Assembly (NCBI GenBank): GCA_030150665.1
Contig: JASLFJ010000122.1
Coordinates: 1 to 30,450 of the forward strand
Length of the DNA: 30,450 nucleotides
Direction of reading: 5' to 3'
DNA from: Enterococcaceae bacterium
GTDB taxonomy: Bacteria > Bacillota > Bacilli > Lactobacillales > Catellicoccaceae
Below are positions 7,338 through 15,580 of this stretch, piece by piece (within the stretch, counting starts at the first letter, position 1; each line of letters opens with the position of its first letter). The position numbers and the translations under genes are program-made. The notes under the pieces are model-generated. The model had not been told where the DNA came from. It made no database searches and saw only the letters and a program-made list of their open reading frames with translations.

Positions 7338-8747
7338 ATGACATCTGAGTATGAAATTACATGTCCTCATTGTGGAACTACTATTTCAATTGAAAAAACT
7401 AAATATGATATGATTGTTCAACAAGTCAGTCAAGATATTGTTCAAGAAAATGTAGATAAAGAAGTTCAACAAATGAAACAACAGTTGAAGTTAGAACAAG
7501 AAATTCAGGAGCAGAAGTTAGTTTCTGAATGGGAACAAAAGTTAAATGATGTTCTTGAAGAAAAAACATTAGATACACAAAAATTAATTTTAGAACAACA
7601 AACATTAAGAGCAGACTATGAAAAAGAATTACAAGATCGGGAACATAAATATGAAGATTTACAAAATAAAGTAACACAGTTAAAACAAGAATTAGAACAA
7701 CAAAAACAAATAGAAGAATTTCATTTAGAACAGAAATTAGCAGATTATAAACAAAAGGAGTTATCATTAACTCAAGAGATCAATCAATTAAAATCAGATT
7801 TTGAAATGAAACAATTACAAGAAAAATTTGAACAACAAAAAGAAATGGATATGTTGAAATCTCAAATTGCTTTACAAGAGAAAGAATGGGCACTTGCAGA
7901 AACTAATTTAAAACAAAAATACGACATATTATTGGAACAAAAGGAAGAAGAAATTTCATTTTATAAAGATTTTAAAGCTAAACAATCGACTAAAATGATT
8001 GGTGAGAGTTTAGAGCAGCACTGTGAGGCTCAATTTAATCAGTGGCGCTCTGCTGCTTTTCCTAATGCAACATTTCATAAAGATAATGATGCAAGAAGTG
8101 GAAGTAAGGGAGATTATATTTACCGAGAATATGATGAATATGGCAATGAAGTGATTTCGATTATGTTTGAGATGAAAAATGAAGGTGATGAGACAGCGAC
8201 CAAAAAGAAAAATGAACATTTCTTTAAAGAGTTAGATAAAGACCGCAAGCAAAAAAATTGTGAATATGCGATTTTAGTATCTTTACTTGAGGCCGATAAT
8301 GAATTTTATAATCAAGGCATTGCCGATGTTTCTTATGAGTATGAAAAAATGTATGTGATTCGTCCTCAATTTTTCATTCCTATGATTAGTTTATTACGTA
8401 ATGCTGCTCAAAATGCTTTATCATATAAACAAGAACTTGAATTAATGAAATCCCAAAATATTGATATCACACATTTTGAAGAAGATTTAGATGCATTTAA
8501 ACAGGCTTTTTCTAGAAATTATAATTTAGCAAGTCGTAAATTTAAACTAGCCATTGAAGAAATAGATAAAACAATTCAGCATTTACAAAAAACAAAAGAA
8601 GCGCTACTTTCTTCAGAAAACAATTTGCGATTGGCTAATGATAAAGCAGATCGTTTGACTGTGAAAAAATTAGTAAGGAATAATCCAACAATGCGAGAAA
8701 AATTTGCTTCCTTAAAAGAAAATGAGGTTCAGAAAGATGAAGCATAA
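7338..8747 (+). CDS. DUF2130 family coiled-coil protein with nuclease-like motif
   Basis: The function is not established. The 469-residue protein has three parts. An N-terminal ribbon-like CPHC (residues 9-12) follows MTSEYEIT. A very long Gln/Glu/Lys-rich coiled coil runs over about residues 30-215. A globular DUF2130 domain covers about 215-385, followed by another helical segment. Within DUF2130, GSKGD (Asp259), then FEMK (Glu278 and Lys280), matches the D...ExK layout of PD-(D/E)XK nucleases. This motif match is by eye. The ATG at 7338 follows GGGGTG. The next gene overlaps its last codons, so the two are translationally coupled. The coiled coil suggests a dimer or a DNA-processing scaffold; that is inference. 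Confidence 0.8.
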   Translation: MTSEYEITCPHCGTTISIEKTKYDMIVQQVSQDIVQENVDKEVQQMKQQLKLEQEIQEQKLVSEWEQKLNDVLEEKTLDTQKLILEQQTLRADYEKELQDREHKYEDLQNKVTQLKQELEQQKQIEEFHLEQKLADYKQKELSLTQEINQLKSDFEMKQLQEKFEQQKEMDMLKSQIALQEKEWALAETNLKQKYDILLEQKEEEISFYKDFKAKQSTKMIGESLEQHCEAQFNQWRSAAFPNATFHKDNDARSGSKGDYIYREYDEYGNEVISIMFEMKNEGDETATKKKNEHFFKELDKDRKQKNCEYAILVSLLEADNEFYNQGIADVSYEYEKMYVIRPQFFIPMISLLRNAAQNALSYKQELELMKSQNIDITHFEEDLDAFKQAFSRNYNLASRKFKLAIEEIDKTIQHLQKTKEALLSSENNLRLANDKADRLTVKKLVRNNPTMREKFASLKENEVQKDEA

Positions 8748-9120
8748 GCAATCATTATCAGCTCATTTAGGAATGAAGGTAACGGAGCTAAGTAAAGATG
8801 AAGTCATCTTATCTATGCCTGTAAATGAAACTACATGTCAGCCGTTTGGTTATTTACATGGAGGGGCGAGTGCTGCATTAGCTGAAACTGCAGCAAGCAT
8901 TGGGAGTTTATTGTATATGGCTGAAGGGGAATATCCTGTTGGAATTTCTTTATCTATTCAACATATAACAGCTGTTGATGAAGGTTATGTCTATGCTAAG
9001 GCAATTCCTATAAAGATAGGAAACACGATGTTATTTTGGCGTATTGAGATAAATCATCCAATAAAAGGAAGCATTGCCGAAGCACAGTGTACAATAGTCA
9101 GAAAAAAAGATAAGATATGA
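8737..9120 (+). CDS. PaaI/YdiI-type hotdog thioesterase, candidate DHNA-CoA thioesterase (MenI)
   Basis: This is a single hotdog-fold acyl-CoA thioesterase of 127 residues. The signature HGGASAALAETAAS (residues 41-54) carries the conserved His41-Gly-Gly and the presumed catalytic Glu50, as in YdiI/MenI-type enzymes. The start chosen is the ATG at 8737, with GAGG at 8724-8727 nine bases away. An in-frame ATG at 8722 has a poorer site. The gene overlaps the DUF2130 gene by 11 bases. The window carries menF, D, H, C, E and B but no thioesterase next to them. This gene is therefore a reasonable candidate for releasing 1,4-dihydroxy-2-naphthoate from its CoA ester. A general acyl-CoA thioesterase remains possible. 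Confidence 0.8.
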   Translation: MKHKQSLSAHLGMKVTELSKDEVILSMPVNETTCQPFGYLHGGASAALAETAASIGSLLYMAEGEYPVGISLSIQHITAVDEGYVYAKAIPIKIGNTMLFWRIEINHPIKGSIAEAQCTIVRKKDKI

Positions 9121-9130
9121 TATAAAAAGG

Positions 9131-9159
9131 TTGTTAATTAAATCACACTTTGATAAACT
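9131..9159 (+). promoter_or_regulatory. Promoter of the unknown gene at 9189
   Basis: The -35 box is TTGTTA (9131-9136). A 17-bp spacer ends in TGA, giving an extended -10 TGATAAACT (9151-9159). The predicted start is near 9166, about 20 bases before the ATG. Confidence 0.55.
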
Positions 9160-9188
9160 TAAAGAAAAGAATAAAAAGGAGAATCGCT

Positions 9189-9644
9189 ATGACTAAAGAA
9201 ATGGTTGGATTTAAATTTCATTTTCGTAATGGAGAAACTTGGACAATAGAACGTGACTGTATTGGGGATTTATGGATTAAACAAATTACAACAAGTTTTG
9301 GTCGTATCAAAGGTAGTGACTTCCAAAAAATTAATCCATGTGCGGCATTTAAAATTGAAATTTTCCAAGAAGCAGACCGTATTAATACAGCTGATATTAA
9401 CTTAGGTGGATTAGAGTCTGGAATGTTTGAACGCGCGAAAAAATATCAAGATATTGAAAAAATGGAAATTTTATTCTCAGATAAAACTGCAGATCTGATC
9501 TATTTCCCTTACTTAGATAAAGGAACACCAGGACAAGAAGGTTTAGATAATCAATATCAAACTTCAAAAATTGGTAAAAATAAAGCACTTTATATTGTTA
9601 TTGATCCAGAAAATACCGTTGACGATATTTATGGTGATAAATAA
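9189..9644 (+). CDS. Conserved-looking protein of unknown function, 151 aa
   Basis: I do not recognise this family. The protein is soluble, with no signal peptide or membrane segment. It is mildly acidic with alternating beta-type stretches (MVGFKFHFRNGETWTI, LWIKQITTSFGRIKG, MEILFSDKTADLIYFPY) and a C-terminal ALYIVIDPENTVDDIYGDK. The start is the ATG at 9189, with AAGGAG at 9176-9181 seven bases away. An upstream in-frame start at 9150 would put the ribosome site inside the coding region, so it was not chosen. The gene has its own promoter (9131-9159) and terminator (9656-9686), so it is probably transcribed alone. The all-beta pattern could fit a ligand-binding or adaptor domain, but nothing points to a specific role. 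Confidence 0.8.
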   Translation: MTKEMVGFKFHFRNGETWTIERDCIGDLWIKQITTSFGRIKGSDFQKINPCAAFKIEIFQEADRINTADINLGGLESGMFERAKKYQDIEKMEILFSDKTADLIYFPYLDKGTPGQEGLDNQYQTSKIGKNKALYIVIDPENTVDDIYGDK

Positions 9645-9655
9645 AGTACATGAAC

Positions 9656-9686
9656 AAAGAGATCAATATTTATTGATCTCTTTTTT
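9656..9686 (+). terminator. Intrinsic terminator after the 9189 gene
   Basis: Arms AAAGAGATCAATA (9656-9668) and TATTGATCTCTTT (9671-9683) pair perfectly, and the tail is a run of Ts. dnaD starts only 22 bases later with no room for a promoter. Some read-through, or a promoter inside the preceding gene, is therefore likely. Confidence 0.88.
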
Positions 9687-9708
9687 AAACATTTGAAAGG
9701 ATGGTCAT

Positions 9709-10431
9709 ATGGATCTTTATACCTTTCTTTCGAGAAAGCAAATTGTAATTTCTGAGTTTTTGTTATTAAATTATAGACATATTGGCATGACCGATGAAAT
9801 GTGTTTGCTTTATTTACAGTTATTAAGATATCAACAACATGGCAATTTTTTTCCGAATATCAGTGAATTAGCTTACATTATGCAAAAGACAGAACAAGAA
9901 ATTTATTGTTTATTAGAATATTTAATTCAAGAACAGTTTATTGCTCTTGTTACACAAACGGATCAAGGTAAACAATATGATCAATATGATCTTTATCCTA
10001 TTTATGAAAAAATTTCAGAATATGAACAAAAACAAAGTCAAAGACATATGCAAGAAGACCAGCAACAAAAACAATTAAAAAAATCAATGCAACATCGAAT
10101 GCTTTGTCGTAAAATTGAACAAGAGTTTCGCAGACCTCTTTCTCCAATTGAAATGGAAACGATTCAGTACTGGCTAGTTGAGGGAAATCATTCTATAGAG
10201 CTTATTGAACTAGCACTTAGAGAAGCTGTATTACATCAAGCCTATAATTTAAAATATATGGATCGTATTTTATTAGAATGGGAACAAAAAAATATTCAAA
10301 CTCCAGAACAAGTGCAAAAAGAGTCTGTAAAATTCCAACAACAGAAAAAACCTAAATCATTTTCTAATCAACCTGCTCAAGATCTACCGCAAGTGCCGTT
10401 AGATAATTGGTTAGATGATTTATCAAAGTGA
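9709..10431 (+). CDS. dnaD: DNA replication initiation/restart protein DnaD
   Basis: DnaD takes part in replication initiation and restart in low-GC Gram-positives, acting with DnaA, DnaB and the helicase loader. The 240-residue protein has an N-terminal winged-helix region (residues 1-100; ISELAYIMQKTEQEIYCLLE reads as the recognition helices) and a Gln/Lys-rich linker (105-125). The C-terminal DnaD domain (about 130-205) includes REFRRPLSPIE-like and YLKYMDRILLEWE-like segments, here read as FRRPLSPIEMETIQYW and NLKYMDRILLEWEQKN. The ATG at 9709 follows AAAGG. The stop overlaps the nth region, and dnaD-nth is a common Firmicute pair. Confidence 0.93.
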   Translation: MDLYTFLSRKQIVISEFLLLNYRHIGMTDEMCLLYLQLLRYQQHGNFFPNISELAYIMQKTEQEIYCLLEYLIQEQFIALVTQTDQGKQYDQYDLYPIYEKISEYEQKQSQRHMQEDQQQKQLKKSMQHRMLCRKIEQEFRRPLSPIEMETIQYWLVEGNHSIELIELALREAVLHQAYNLKYMDRILLEWEQKNIQTPEQVQKESVKFQQQKKPKSFSNQPAQDLPQVPLDNWLDDLSK

Positions 10432-10439
10432 GGCTGATT

Positions 10440-11087
10440 ATGTTATCATCTAAAGAAATTGAAGCACTAATGCAAGCTTTAGATCAAGCTTATCCGAATG
10501 CACATTGTGAACTTCATTATCAAACTCCATTTCAATTGTTAATTGCAGTTATTTTAAGTGCACAAACTACAGATGTATCTGTTAATAAAGTTACACCAAC
10601 ATTATTTAAGTACTATCCTACACCTGAGCTGATGGCTAGTGCTGATCCTAAGCATGTATCTGATATTTTAAAAAGTATTGGTTTATATCGAAATAAAACA
10701 AAATATATTATTAGCTGCAGTCAGATGTTAATCGCAGAGTTTTCAGGTAGAGTTCCACAAACAAGAGAATTATTGATGAAACTTCCGGGTGTAGGTCGTA
10801 AGACGGCTAATGTAGTGTTAGCAGAGGCATTTCATATTCCAGCGATTGCTGTAGATACGCATGTATCTCGTGTAAGTAAGCGTATTGGATTATGTGATAC
10901 TGATGATACAGTACGAGAAGTTGAAGATGAGTTAATGATGCAGCTTCCAAAATCATTATGGATTAAAGCACATCATCAATTTATTTTTTTAGGAAGATAT
11001 CAATGTCAAGCAAGAAATCCAAAGTGTGATACCTGTCCTGTGTTTCACTGGTGTCAGTTTGGACAACAACAATTAAATCCATCTTAA
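10440..11087 (+). CDS. nth: Endonuclease III (DNA glycosylase/AP lyase)
   Basis: This base-excision repair enzyme removes oxidised pyrimidines and nicks the abasic site. The helix-hairpin-helix LPGVGRKTANVV contains catalytic Lys121, and DTHVSR contains catalytic Asp139. The [4Fe-4S] ligands C189-x6-C196-x2-C199-x5-C205 are all present at the C-terminus. The 215-residue length is normal. The start chosen is the ATG at 10440, six bases after GTGAGG. A GTG at 10428 in the same frame overlaps the dnaD stop and would add four residues. It is probably co-transcribed and coupled with dnaD. Confidence 0.95.
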   Translation: MLSSKEIEALMQALDQAYPNAHCELHYQTPFQLLIAVILSAQTTDVSVNKVTPTLFKYYPTPELMASADPKHVSDILKSIGLYRNKTKYIISCSQMLIAEFSGRVPQTRELLMKLPGVGRKTANVVLAEAFHIPAIAVDTHVSRVSKRIGLCDTDDTVREVEDELMMQLPKSLWIKAHHQFIFLGRYQCQARNPKCDTCPVFHWCQFGQQQLNPS

Positions 11088-11135
11088 TAAAATAAAGGAA
11101 TAAAGCAAAGCAAAAAAGAAAGGTTTATAAGGATT

Positions 11136-11750
11136 ATGGTGAAAAAAGGATTACTCATTGTATTATCCGGCCCTTCTGGGGTAGGTAAAGGAACCGTGAG
11201 AAAAGCATTATTTGAACAAGAACATATTGATCTAGCATATTCGATTTCTATGACGACACGTGCTAAACGAGCAGGGGAACAAGAAGGAGTAGATTATTTT
11301 TTTAGAACACGTGAAGAATTTGAAGCGCTTATTCAAAAAGGTGAGATGTTAGAGTATGCAGAGTATGTTGGTAACTACTACGGGACACCTATGCAGTACG
11401 TTCGGGAAACATTAGAACAAGGGAAAGATGTATTTTTAGAAATAGAAGTTCAAGGTGCAATGCAAGTTCGGAAAAAGTTTCCAGAAGGAGTCTTTATTTT
11501 TTTAACGCCTCCTGATTTAAGAGAATTAAAATCACGAATTATGGGTCGTGGCACTGATGATCCTTCAGTGATTGATCAACGTATGCAAAAGGCTGTTGAA
11601 GAAATAGAAATGATGAGTTGTTATGATTATGCAGTTGTCAATGATCAAGTAACGCGTGCAGTTGCATCGATTCAAAATATTATTGAAACCGAGCATTTAC
11701 GTGTGAAACGTGTTTTACCATACTATATTGAAAAATTAAAGGAGCTGTAA
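11136..11750 (+). CDS. gmk: Guanylate kinase
   Basis: This enzyme phosphorylates GMP to GDP with ATP in the cytoplasm, feeding GTP and ppGpp pools. The P-loop GPSGVGKGT lies at residues 12-20. The GMP-binding region includes SMTTRAKRAGEQEGVDYFF, and the lid/adenine region includes LKSRIMGRGTDD. The length of 204 residues is standard. A TAAGG site lies just before the ATG at 11136. rpoZ follows after 3 bases, the normal gmk-rpoZ pair. In many Firmicutes priA-def-fmt come next; here a YbhB-type gene does. Confidence 0.96.
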   Translation: MVKKGLLIVLSGPSGVGKGTVRKALFEQEHIDLAYSISMTTRAKRAGEQEGVDYFFRTREEFEALIQKGEMLEYAEYVGNYYGTPMQYVRETLEQGKDVFLEIEVQGAMQVRKKFPEGVFIFLTPPDLRELKSRIMGRGTDDPSVIDQRMQKAVEEIEMMSCYDYAVVNDQVTRAVASIQNIIETEHLRVKRVLPYYIEKLKEL

Positions 11751-11753
11751 ATT

Positions 11754-12056
11754 ATGATTTTAAAACCATCTATTGATTCATTACTCAACCGAGTAGATTC
11801 AAAATATTCATTAGTGATTTTATCAAGCAAACGAGCACATGAATTAGAAGCAGGTGCAACTCCGTTATTGACACGTTATGATTCTGTAAAAAATGTAGGA
11901 CGTGCCTTAGAAGAAATTGATGCAGGTAAAATTATTCCAGATCCTCATCCTGAAGAAAAAAGAGCGATGATGAAAGCTCAGGCAGAAGCAGAAGAATTAG
12001 AACAAATCAAAAAACAAGTCATGCTAGGAAAGCGTATTATTCAAAATCAGAGATAG
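11754..12056 (+). CDS. rpoZ: RNA polymerase omega subunit
   Basis: This small subunit helps fold and assemble the beta-prime subunit of RNA polymerase. The 100-residue protein opens MILKPSIDSLLNRVDSKYSL, followed by the family block SSKRAHELEAG (around residues 24-34). The tail is a charged Glu/Lys-rich helix. The start ATG lies 3 bases after gmk; the ribosome site GGAGCTG is within the end of gmk. Confidence 0.95.
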   Translation: MILKPSIDSLLNRVDSKYSLVILSSKRAHELEAGATPLLTRYDSVKNVGRALEEIDAGKIIPDPHPEEKRAMMKAQAEAEELEQIKKQVMLGKRIIQNQR

Positions 12057-12096
12057 TAGGGCTATTGAATTTAATAAGATAAAGGAGTAGATTTTG

Positions 12097-12615
12097 ATGA
12101 AACTAAAAGTAAATTTAGATGCACAGGGCTATTTACCAGACTCATATGGAAAGTTTGCCTCAGAAGCTGATCATTATTTAGATCATCCGATTCGTTCTTT
12201 TCCGTTTGAGATTATAGATGCCCCTGAAGATACCGTAAGTTTTGCGCTAACCTTTGTAGATTATGATGCCATTCCTGTTGCAGGATTTGCTTGGATTCAT
12301 TGGACTGCATGTAATATTCCTGCTACGTATACTAAGATTCCAGATAATTTTAGTCAAGATGCAGATGAGACAGTGATTCAAGGTACTAATAGTTGTAGCT
12401 CTCGATTTTTAAATATTGACTTTGATCCGAAACTTTATTATCGATATATTGGACCACAACCACCAGATCAAACACATGATTATACGCTTACAGTTTATGC
12501 ATTAGATTGTCATTTAGATTTATCTGAAGGATTTTATATGAATGAGTTGCGTAAAGCGATGAAAGGACATATTTTAGATCAAGCTGTTCTTGATATTCCA
12601 AGTCGCAGTCATTAA
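12097..12615 (+). CDS. YbhB/YbcL-type phosphatidylethanolamine-binding-like protein
   Basis: This is a bacterial PEBP-fold protein of 172 residues whose biochemical role is generally unknown; small-ligand binding is likely. The family signature is visible: a DAP followed by SFALTFVDYDA, then GFAWIHWTACNIP, corresponding to the conserved Asp/His pocket. A CSSRFLNIDFDPKLYYRYIGPQPPDQ-like stretch carries the usual RYxGPxPP motif and HDYTLTVYALD. The start chosen is the ATG at 12097, ten bases after AAAGGAG (12081-12086); a TTG directly upstream is in frame but less likely. It lies 40 bases after rpoZ and may share its transcript. Confidence 0.9.
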   Translation: MKLKVNLDAQGYLPDSYGKFASEADHYLDHPIRSFPFEIIDAPEDTVSFALTFVDYDAIPVAGFAWIHWTACNIPATYTKIPDNFSQDADETVIQGTNSCSSRFLNIDFDPKLYYRYIGPQPPDQTHDYTLTVYALDCHLDLSEGFYMNELRKAMKGHILDQAVLDIPSRSH

Positions 12616-12630
12616 TCATATCAATGAGTG

Positions 12631-12677
12631 AACTTTTCAAAATAGAACTCGTTTTCTATTTTGAAAAGTTTTTGTTT
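12631..12677 (+). terminator. Strong intrinsic terminator after the YbhB-type gene
   Basis: A perfect 17-bp stem pairs AACTTTTCAAAATAGAA (12631-12647) with TTCTATTTTGAAAAGTT (12654-12670). It has a 6-base loop and a T-rich tail. Confidence 0.85.
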
Positions 12678-12709
12678 AGGGCATTATATTTTTTATATGG
12701 AGGCACACT

Positions 12710-14617
12710 ATGTATGTATTAAAAGCAACCGGGATATCGCATCATTATGGTGTGAAAACATTATTAGATGATGTTTCATTTCTTATAAAAAAAGGAGACC
12801 GGATTGGACTCATCGGGCTTAATGGTTCGGGTAAGTCAACATTACTGAATATATTATCAGGTGCTGTAATTCCTGATCAAGGACAGATTGAGCGCTTTAA
12901 AGATCAAAGACTTGTATATTTATCACAAAATAAAGTATTTGACCCAAAACAAACGATTTTAGAAGCCATTTTATCTGATGGACCTATCGAGTTTCAAGCG
13001 GTAAAGCGCTATGAAAATGCGTTGATTCGCTTATTATCTGATGGAGGTAGTGTACGTGTACAAGAAGAATATCAAGCAGCCGAAGAAGAGATGGAACAAG
13101 CACAAGCTTGGGATACACAAACCTTTATTAATACGCTACTGACACAACTTAAACTCGGAGATCCTCATCGATTGATGGGAACATTATCTGGAGGAGAAAA
13201 AAAACGAGTAGCTTTAGCACAAGTTTTAGCACAAAGAAGTGATATTTTATTGTTAGATGAGCCGACCAATCATTTAGATTATGCTTCTATTCAGTGGTTA
13301 AGCCAGTATTTAGCACAATATCCTGGAACTATTTTATTTATTACGCATGATCGTTATTTTTTAGATACAGTTGCAACTAAAATTTATGCATTAACTGAAG
13401 GGCATATTTCAGAATATCAAGGAAATTATGAGCAGTACTTATTATTAAAATCAGAAGAAGAAGTGATGCAACAAAAATTGGCACATAAACAGCAACGGCT
13501 TTATCAACAAGAACTTGCTTGGATGCGGTCAGGCATTAAAGCCAGAGGAACACGCCAAAAAGCACGTCAAGAACGATTTTTATCATTAAAAAAATCTGTA
13601 AAAGAACAATCATCTGCCTTAGAACATCATGCATTATCTAGTGCAGAACATCGTTTAGGTAAAAAAGTACTTGTACTGGACCATGCTTTTTATGAAACAG
13701 AAGATCGTTGTTTTTTTAAAGATCTTACTTTACGTGTTTTACCACAAGATCGTATTGGAATTATTGGGCCTAATGGCATTGGAAAAAGTACTTTTTTTGA
13801 TCTTTTAGCCGGTAAAAAATCATGGACAAGAGGGACTTATGAGCTAGGGCCGACCGTGCGTATCGGTTATTATACACAGGAACATATTGATATGAATGAA
13901 GATCAGCGCGTTATTCAGTATTTAACAGAACAAGCTGGACATCAAATTAAGCTAGAACAACAAGAAACGAGTGTCACAGAATGGCTTGAACGCTTTTTAT
14001 TTCCAAGATCCATGCATGGTATGAAAATTCATCAATTATCAGGTGGAGAGAAGAAAAGATTATATTTATTGGGGATTTTAGCTAAAGGACCTAATGTCTT
14101 ATTATTGGATGAACCTACTAATGATTTTGATGTAGAAACATTAACAGTTCTAGAACAATACTTAACCGAGTTTTCAGGAGCGGTATTATCAATCAGTCAT
14201 GATCGATATTTTTTAGATAAGATGGCTGAAAAATTATGGGTCATTCAAGAGGACCATACGATTTTAGAAACAACAGAAGATGTTGTGACTTATTTTGAAC
14301 AGATGGCACTGTATCAACAAAAAGAAAAACAAAAAACACATCAAGCGCGATTATCAGAAACAGCAGAAACGTCTCAAAAGCCTAAAGTGAAAACAACATT
14401 AACATGGAAAGAAAAACAAGAGTTTGCTCAGTTAGAAGAAGAGCTTGTTACTTTAGAAGCAGAGATAGAAGCCGTTGAGTGTGAGATGCAAGAGCTTGCT
14501 GATCAATATGAACAGCTGGCTATATTACAGACTCAAAAAGAGCAACTAGAACAACAGTATTATAAGGATTATGAACGGTGGGAGGAGCTAAGTGCATATG
14601 TCAGTGAATCATTTTGA
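12710..14617 (+). CDS. ABC-F family ATPase (Uup/YdiF-like)
   Basis: This is a soluble double-ATPase with no membrane segments; ABC-F proteins act on the ribosome. Domain 1 has Walker A GLNGSGKST (residues 36-44), signature LSGGEKKRVALA and Walker B ILLLDEPTNHLD. A charged interdomain linker follows. Domain 2 has GPNGIGKST, LSGGEKKRLYLL and LLLDEPTNDFD. The C-terminal 90 residues form a Glu/Gln-rich coiled coil typical of the Uup-like branch. The 635 residues fit this group. GGAGG before the ATG at 12710 is strong. The end overlaps thyA by 20 bases. Nothing indicates an antibiotic-resistance type; a housekeeping translation factor is more likely. Confidence 0.92.
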   Translation: MYVLKATGISHHYGVKTLLDDVSFLIKKGDRIGLIGLNGSGKSTLLNILSGAVIPDQGQIERFKDQRLVYLSQNKVFDPKQTILEAILSDGPIEFQAVKRYENALIRLLSDGGSVRVQEEYQAAEEEMEQAQAWDTQTFINTLLTQLKLGDPHRLMGTLSGGEKKRVALAQVLAQRSDILLLDEPTNHLDYASIQWLSQYLAQYPGTILFITHDRYFLDTVATKIYALTEGHISEYQGNYEQYLLLKSEEEVMQQKLAHKQQRLYQQELAWMRSGIKARGTRQKARQERFLSLKKSVKEQSSALEHHALSSAEHRLGKKVLVLDHAFYETEDRCFFKDLTLRVLPQDRIGIIGPNGIGKSTFFDLLAGKKSWTRGTYELGPTVRIGYYTQEHIDMNEDQRVIQYLTEQAGHQIKLEQQETSVTEWLERFLFPRSMHGMKIHQLSGGEKKRLYLLGILAKGPNVLLLDEPTNDFDVETLTVLEQYLTEFSGAVLSISHDRYFLDKMAEKLWVIQEDHTILETTEDVVTYFEQMALYQQKEKQKTHQARLSETAETSQKPKVKTTLTWKEKQEFAQLEEELVTLEAEIEAVECEMQELADQYEQLAILQTQKEQLEQQYYKDYERWEELSAYVSESF

Positions 14618-15557
14618 CTTAACGTATTTTCAATTGGCTAAAACAGTATTAGAACAAGGTGTTGAAAAATCAGATCGGACAGGGACAGGAACAAAAAGTA
14701 TTTTTGGTTATCAAATGCGCTTTGATTTATCTGAAGGCTTTCCTTTACTAACCACAAAACGGGTGCCTTTTCATCTGATTGTAAGTGAGTTACTTTGGTT
14801 TTTACGCGGAGATACCAATATTCGTTATTTATTAGAACATAATAATCATATTTGGGATGAATGGGCATTTATGAGATATATTTTAAGTGATGAATATAAG
14901 GGGCCTGATATGACTGATTTTGGTAGACGCAGTCAATTAGATCCACTATTTAAGGAACAATACGATCAGGAACATCAACAATTTTGTACGCGTATTTTAG
15001 AAGATGATGCTTTTGCGCAAAAGTTTGGCGAATTAGGTAATATTTATGGAGCTCAGTGGCGTCGTTGGAAAACAACACAAGGGGAAGTGATTGATCAACT
15101 TGCTCAAGTTATTGATACATTAAAAACTAATCCTGATTCTAGACGTATGATTGTTTCTGCATGGAATCCTGAAGATGTACCTATGATGGCGCTTCCGCCA
15201 TGTCATACGTTGTATCAATTTTATGTGTTAGACGGCAAGTTAAGTTGTCAGCTATATCAACGCAGTGGAGATATTTTCTTAGGTGTTCCGTTTAATATTG
15301 CTAGTTATGCGCTTTTGACGCATCTAATTGCCAAAGAAGTAGGTCTTGAAGTCGGAGAGTTTATACATACGTTAGGTGATGCTCATATTTATTTAAATCA
15401 TATGGAACAAATTCAAACACAATTATCAAGAACACCAAAAGAAGCACCTAAACTGGTGATTACACCTGGTAAATCACTCCGTGATTATACGGTTCATGAT
15501 ATTCAAGTTACCGGTTATGATCCGTATCCACCGATTAAAGCCCCTGTGGCTGTATAA
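14598..15557 (+). CDS. thyA: Thymidylate synthase (long, L. casei type)
   Basis: This enzyme methylates dUMP to dTMP using methylene-tetrahydrofolate. The catalytic Cys202 lies in ALPPCHTLYQFYV, and the phosphate-binding SRRMIVSAWNPED block is intact. The 319 residues include an insertion of about 50 (around residues 85-140), as in L. casei ThyA, relative to the E. coli enzyme. The start ATG at 14598 is ten bases after GGAGGAG (14581-14587). A GTG at 14592 is in frame but very close to that site. The start lies inside the ABC-F gene, so translation is coupled; folA follows 23 bases downstream. Confidence 0.96.
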   Translation: MSVNHFDLTYFQLAKTVLEQGVEKSDRTGTGTKSIFGYQMRFDLSEGFPLLTTKRVPFHLIVSELLWFLRGDTNIRYLLEHNNHIWDEWAFMRYILSDEYKGPDMTDFGRRSQLDPLFKEQYDQEHQQFCTRILEDDAFAQKFGELGNIYGAQWRRWKTTQGEVIDQLAQVIDTLKTNPDSRRMIVSAWNPEDVPMMALPPCHTLYQFYVLDGKLSCQLYQRSGDIFLGVPFNIASYALLTHLIAKEVGLEVGEFIHTLGDAHIYLNHMEQIQTQLSRTPKEAPKLVITPGKSLRDYTVHDIQVTGYDPYPPIKAPVAV

Positions 15558-15580
15558 ATATATATAAAGGAGGATGTATG

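Noticed and set aside
7426..7767. 113-residue minus-strand reading frame
   Set aside because: It lies opposite the coiled coil of the DUF2130 protein, has no ribosome site and has a codon-shadow composition.
12672..12699. TTGTTT/TATATG promoter for the ABC-F gene
   Set aside because: Transcription would begin after the GGAGG ribosome site, so it could not serve the gene.
12710..14617. ABC-F antibiotic-resistance determinant
   Set aside because: The C-terminal coiled coil and the thyA/folA context fit a housekeeping Uup-like protein, and nothing marks a resistance type.
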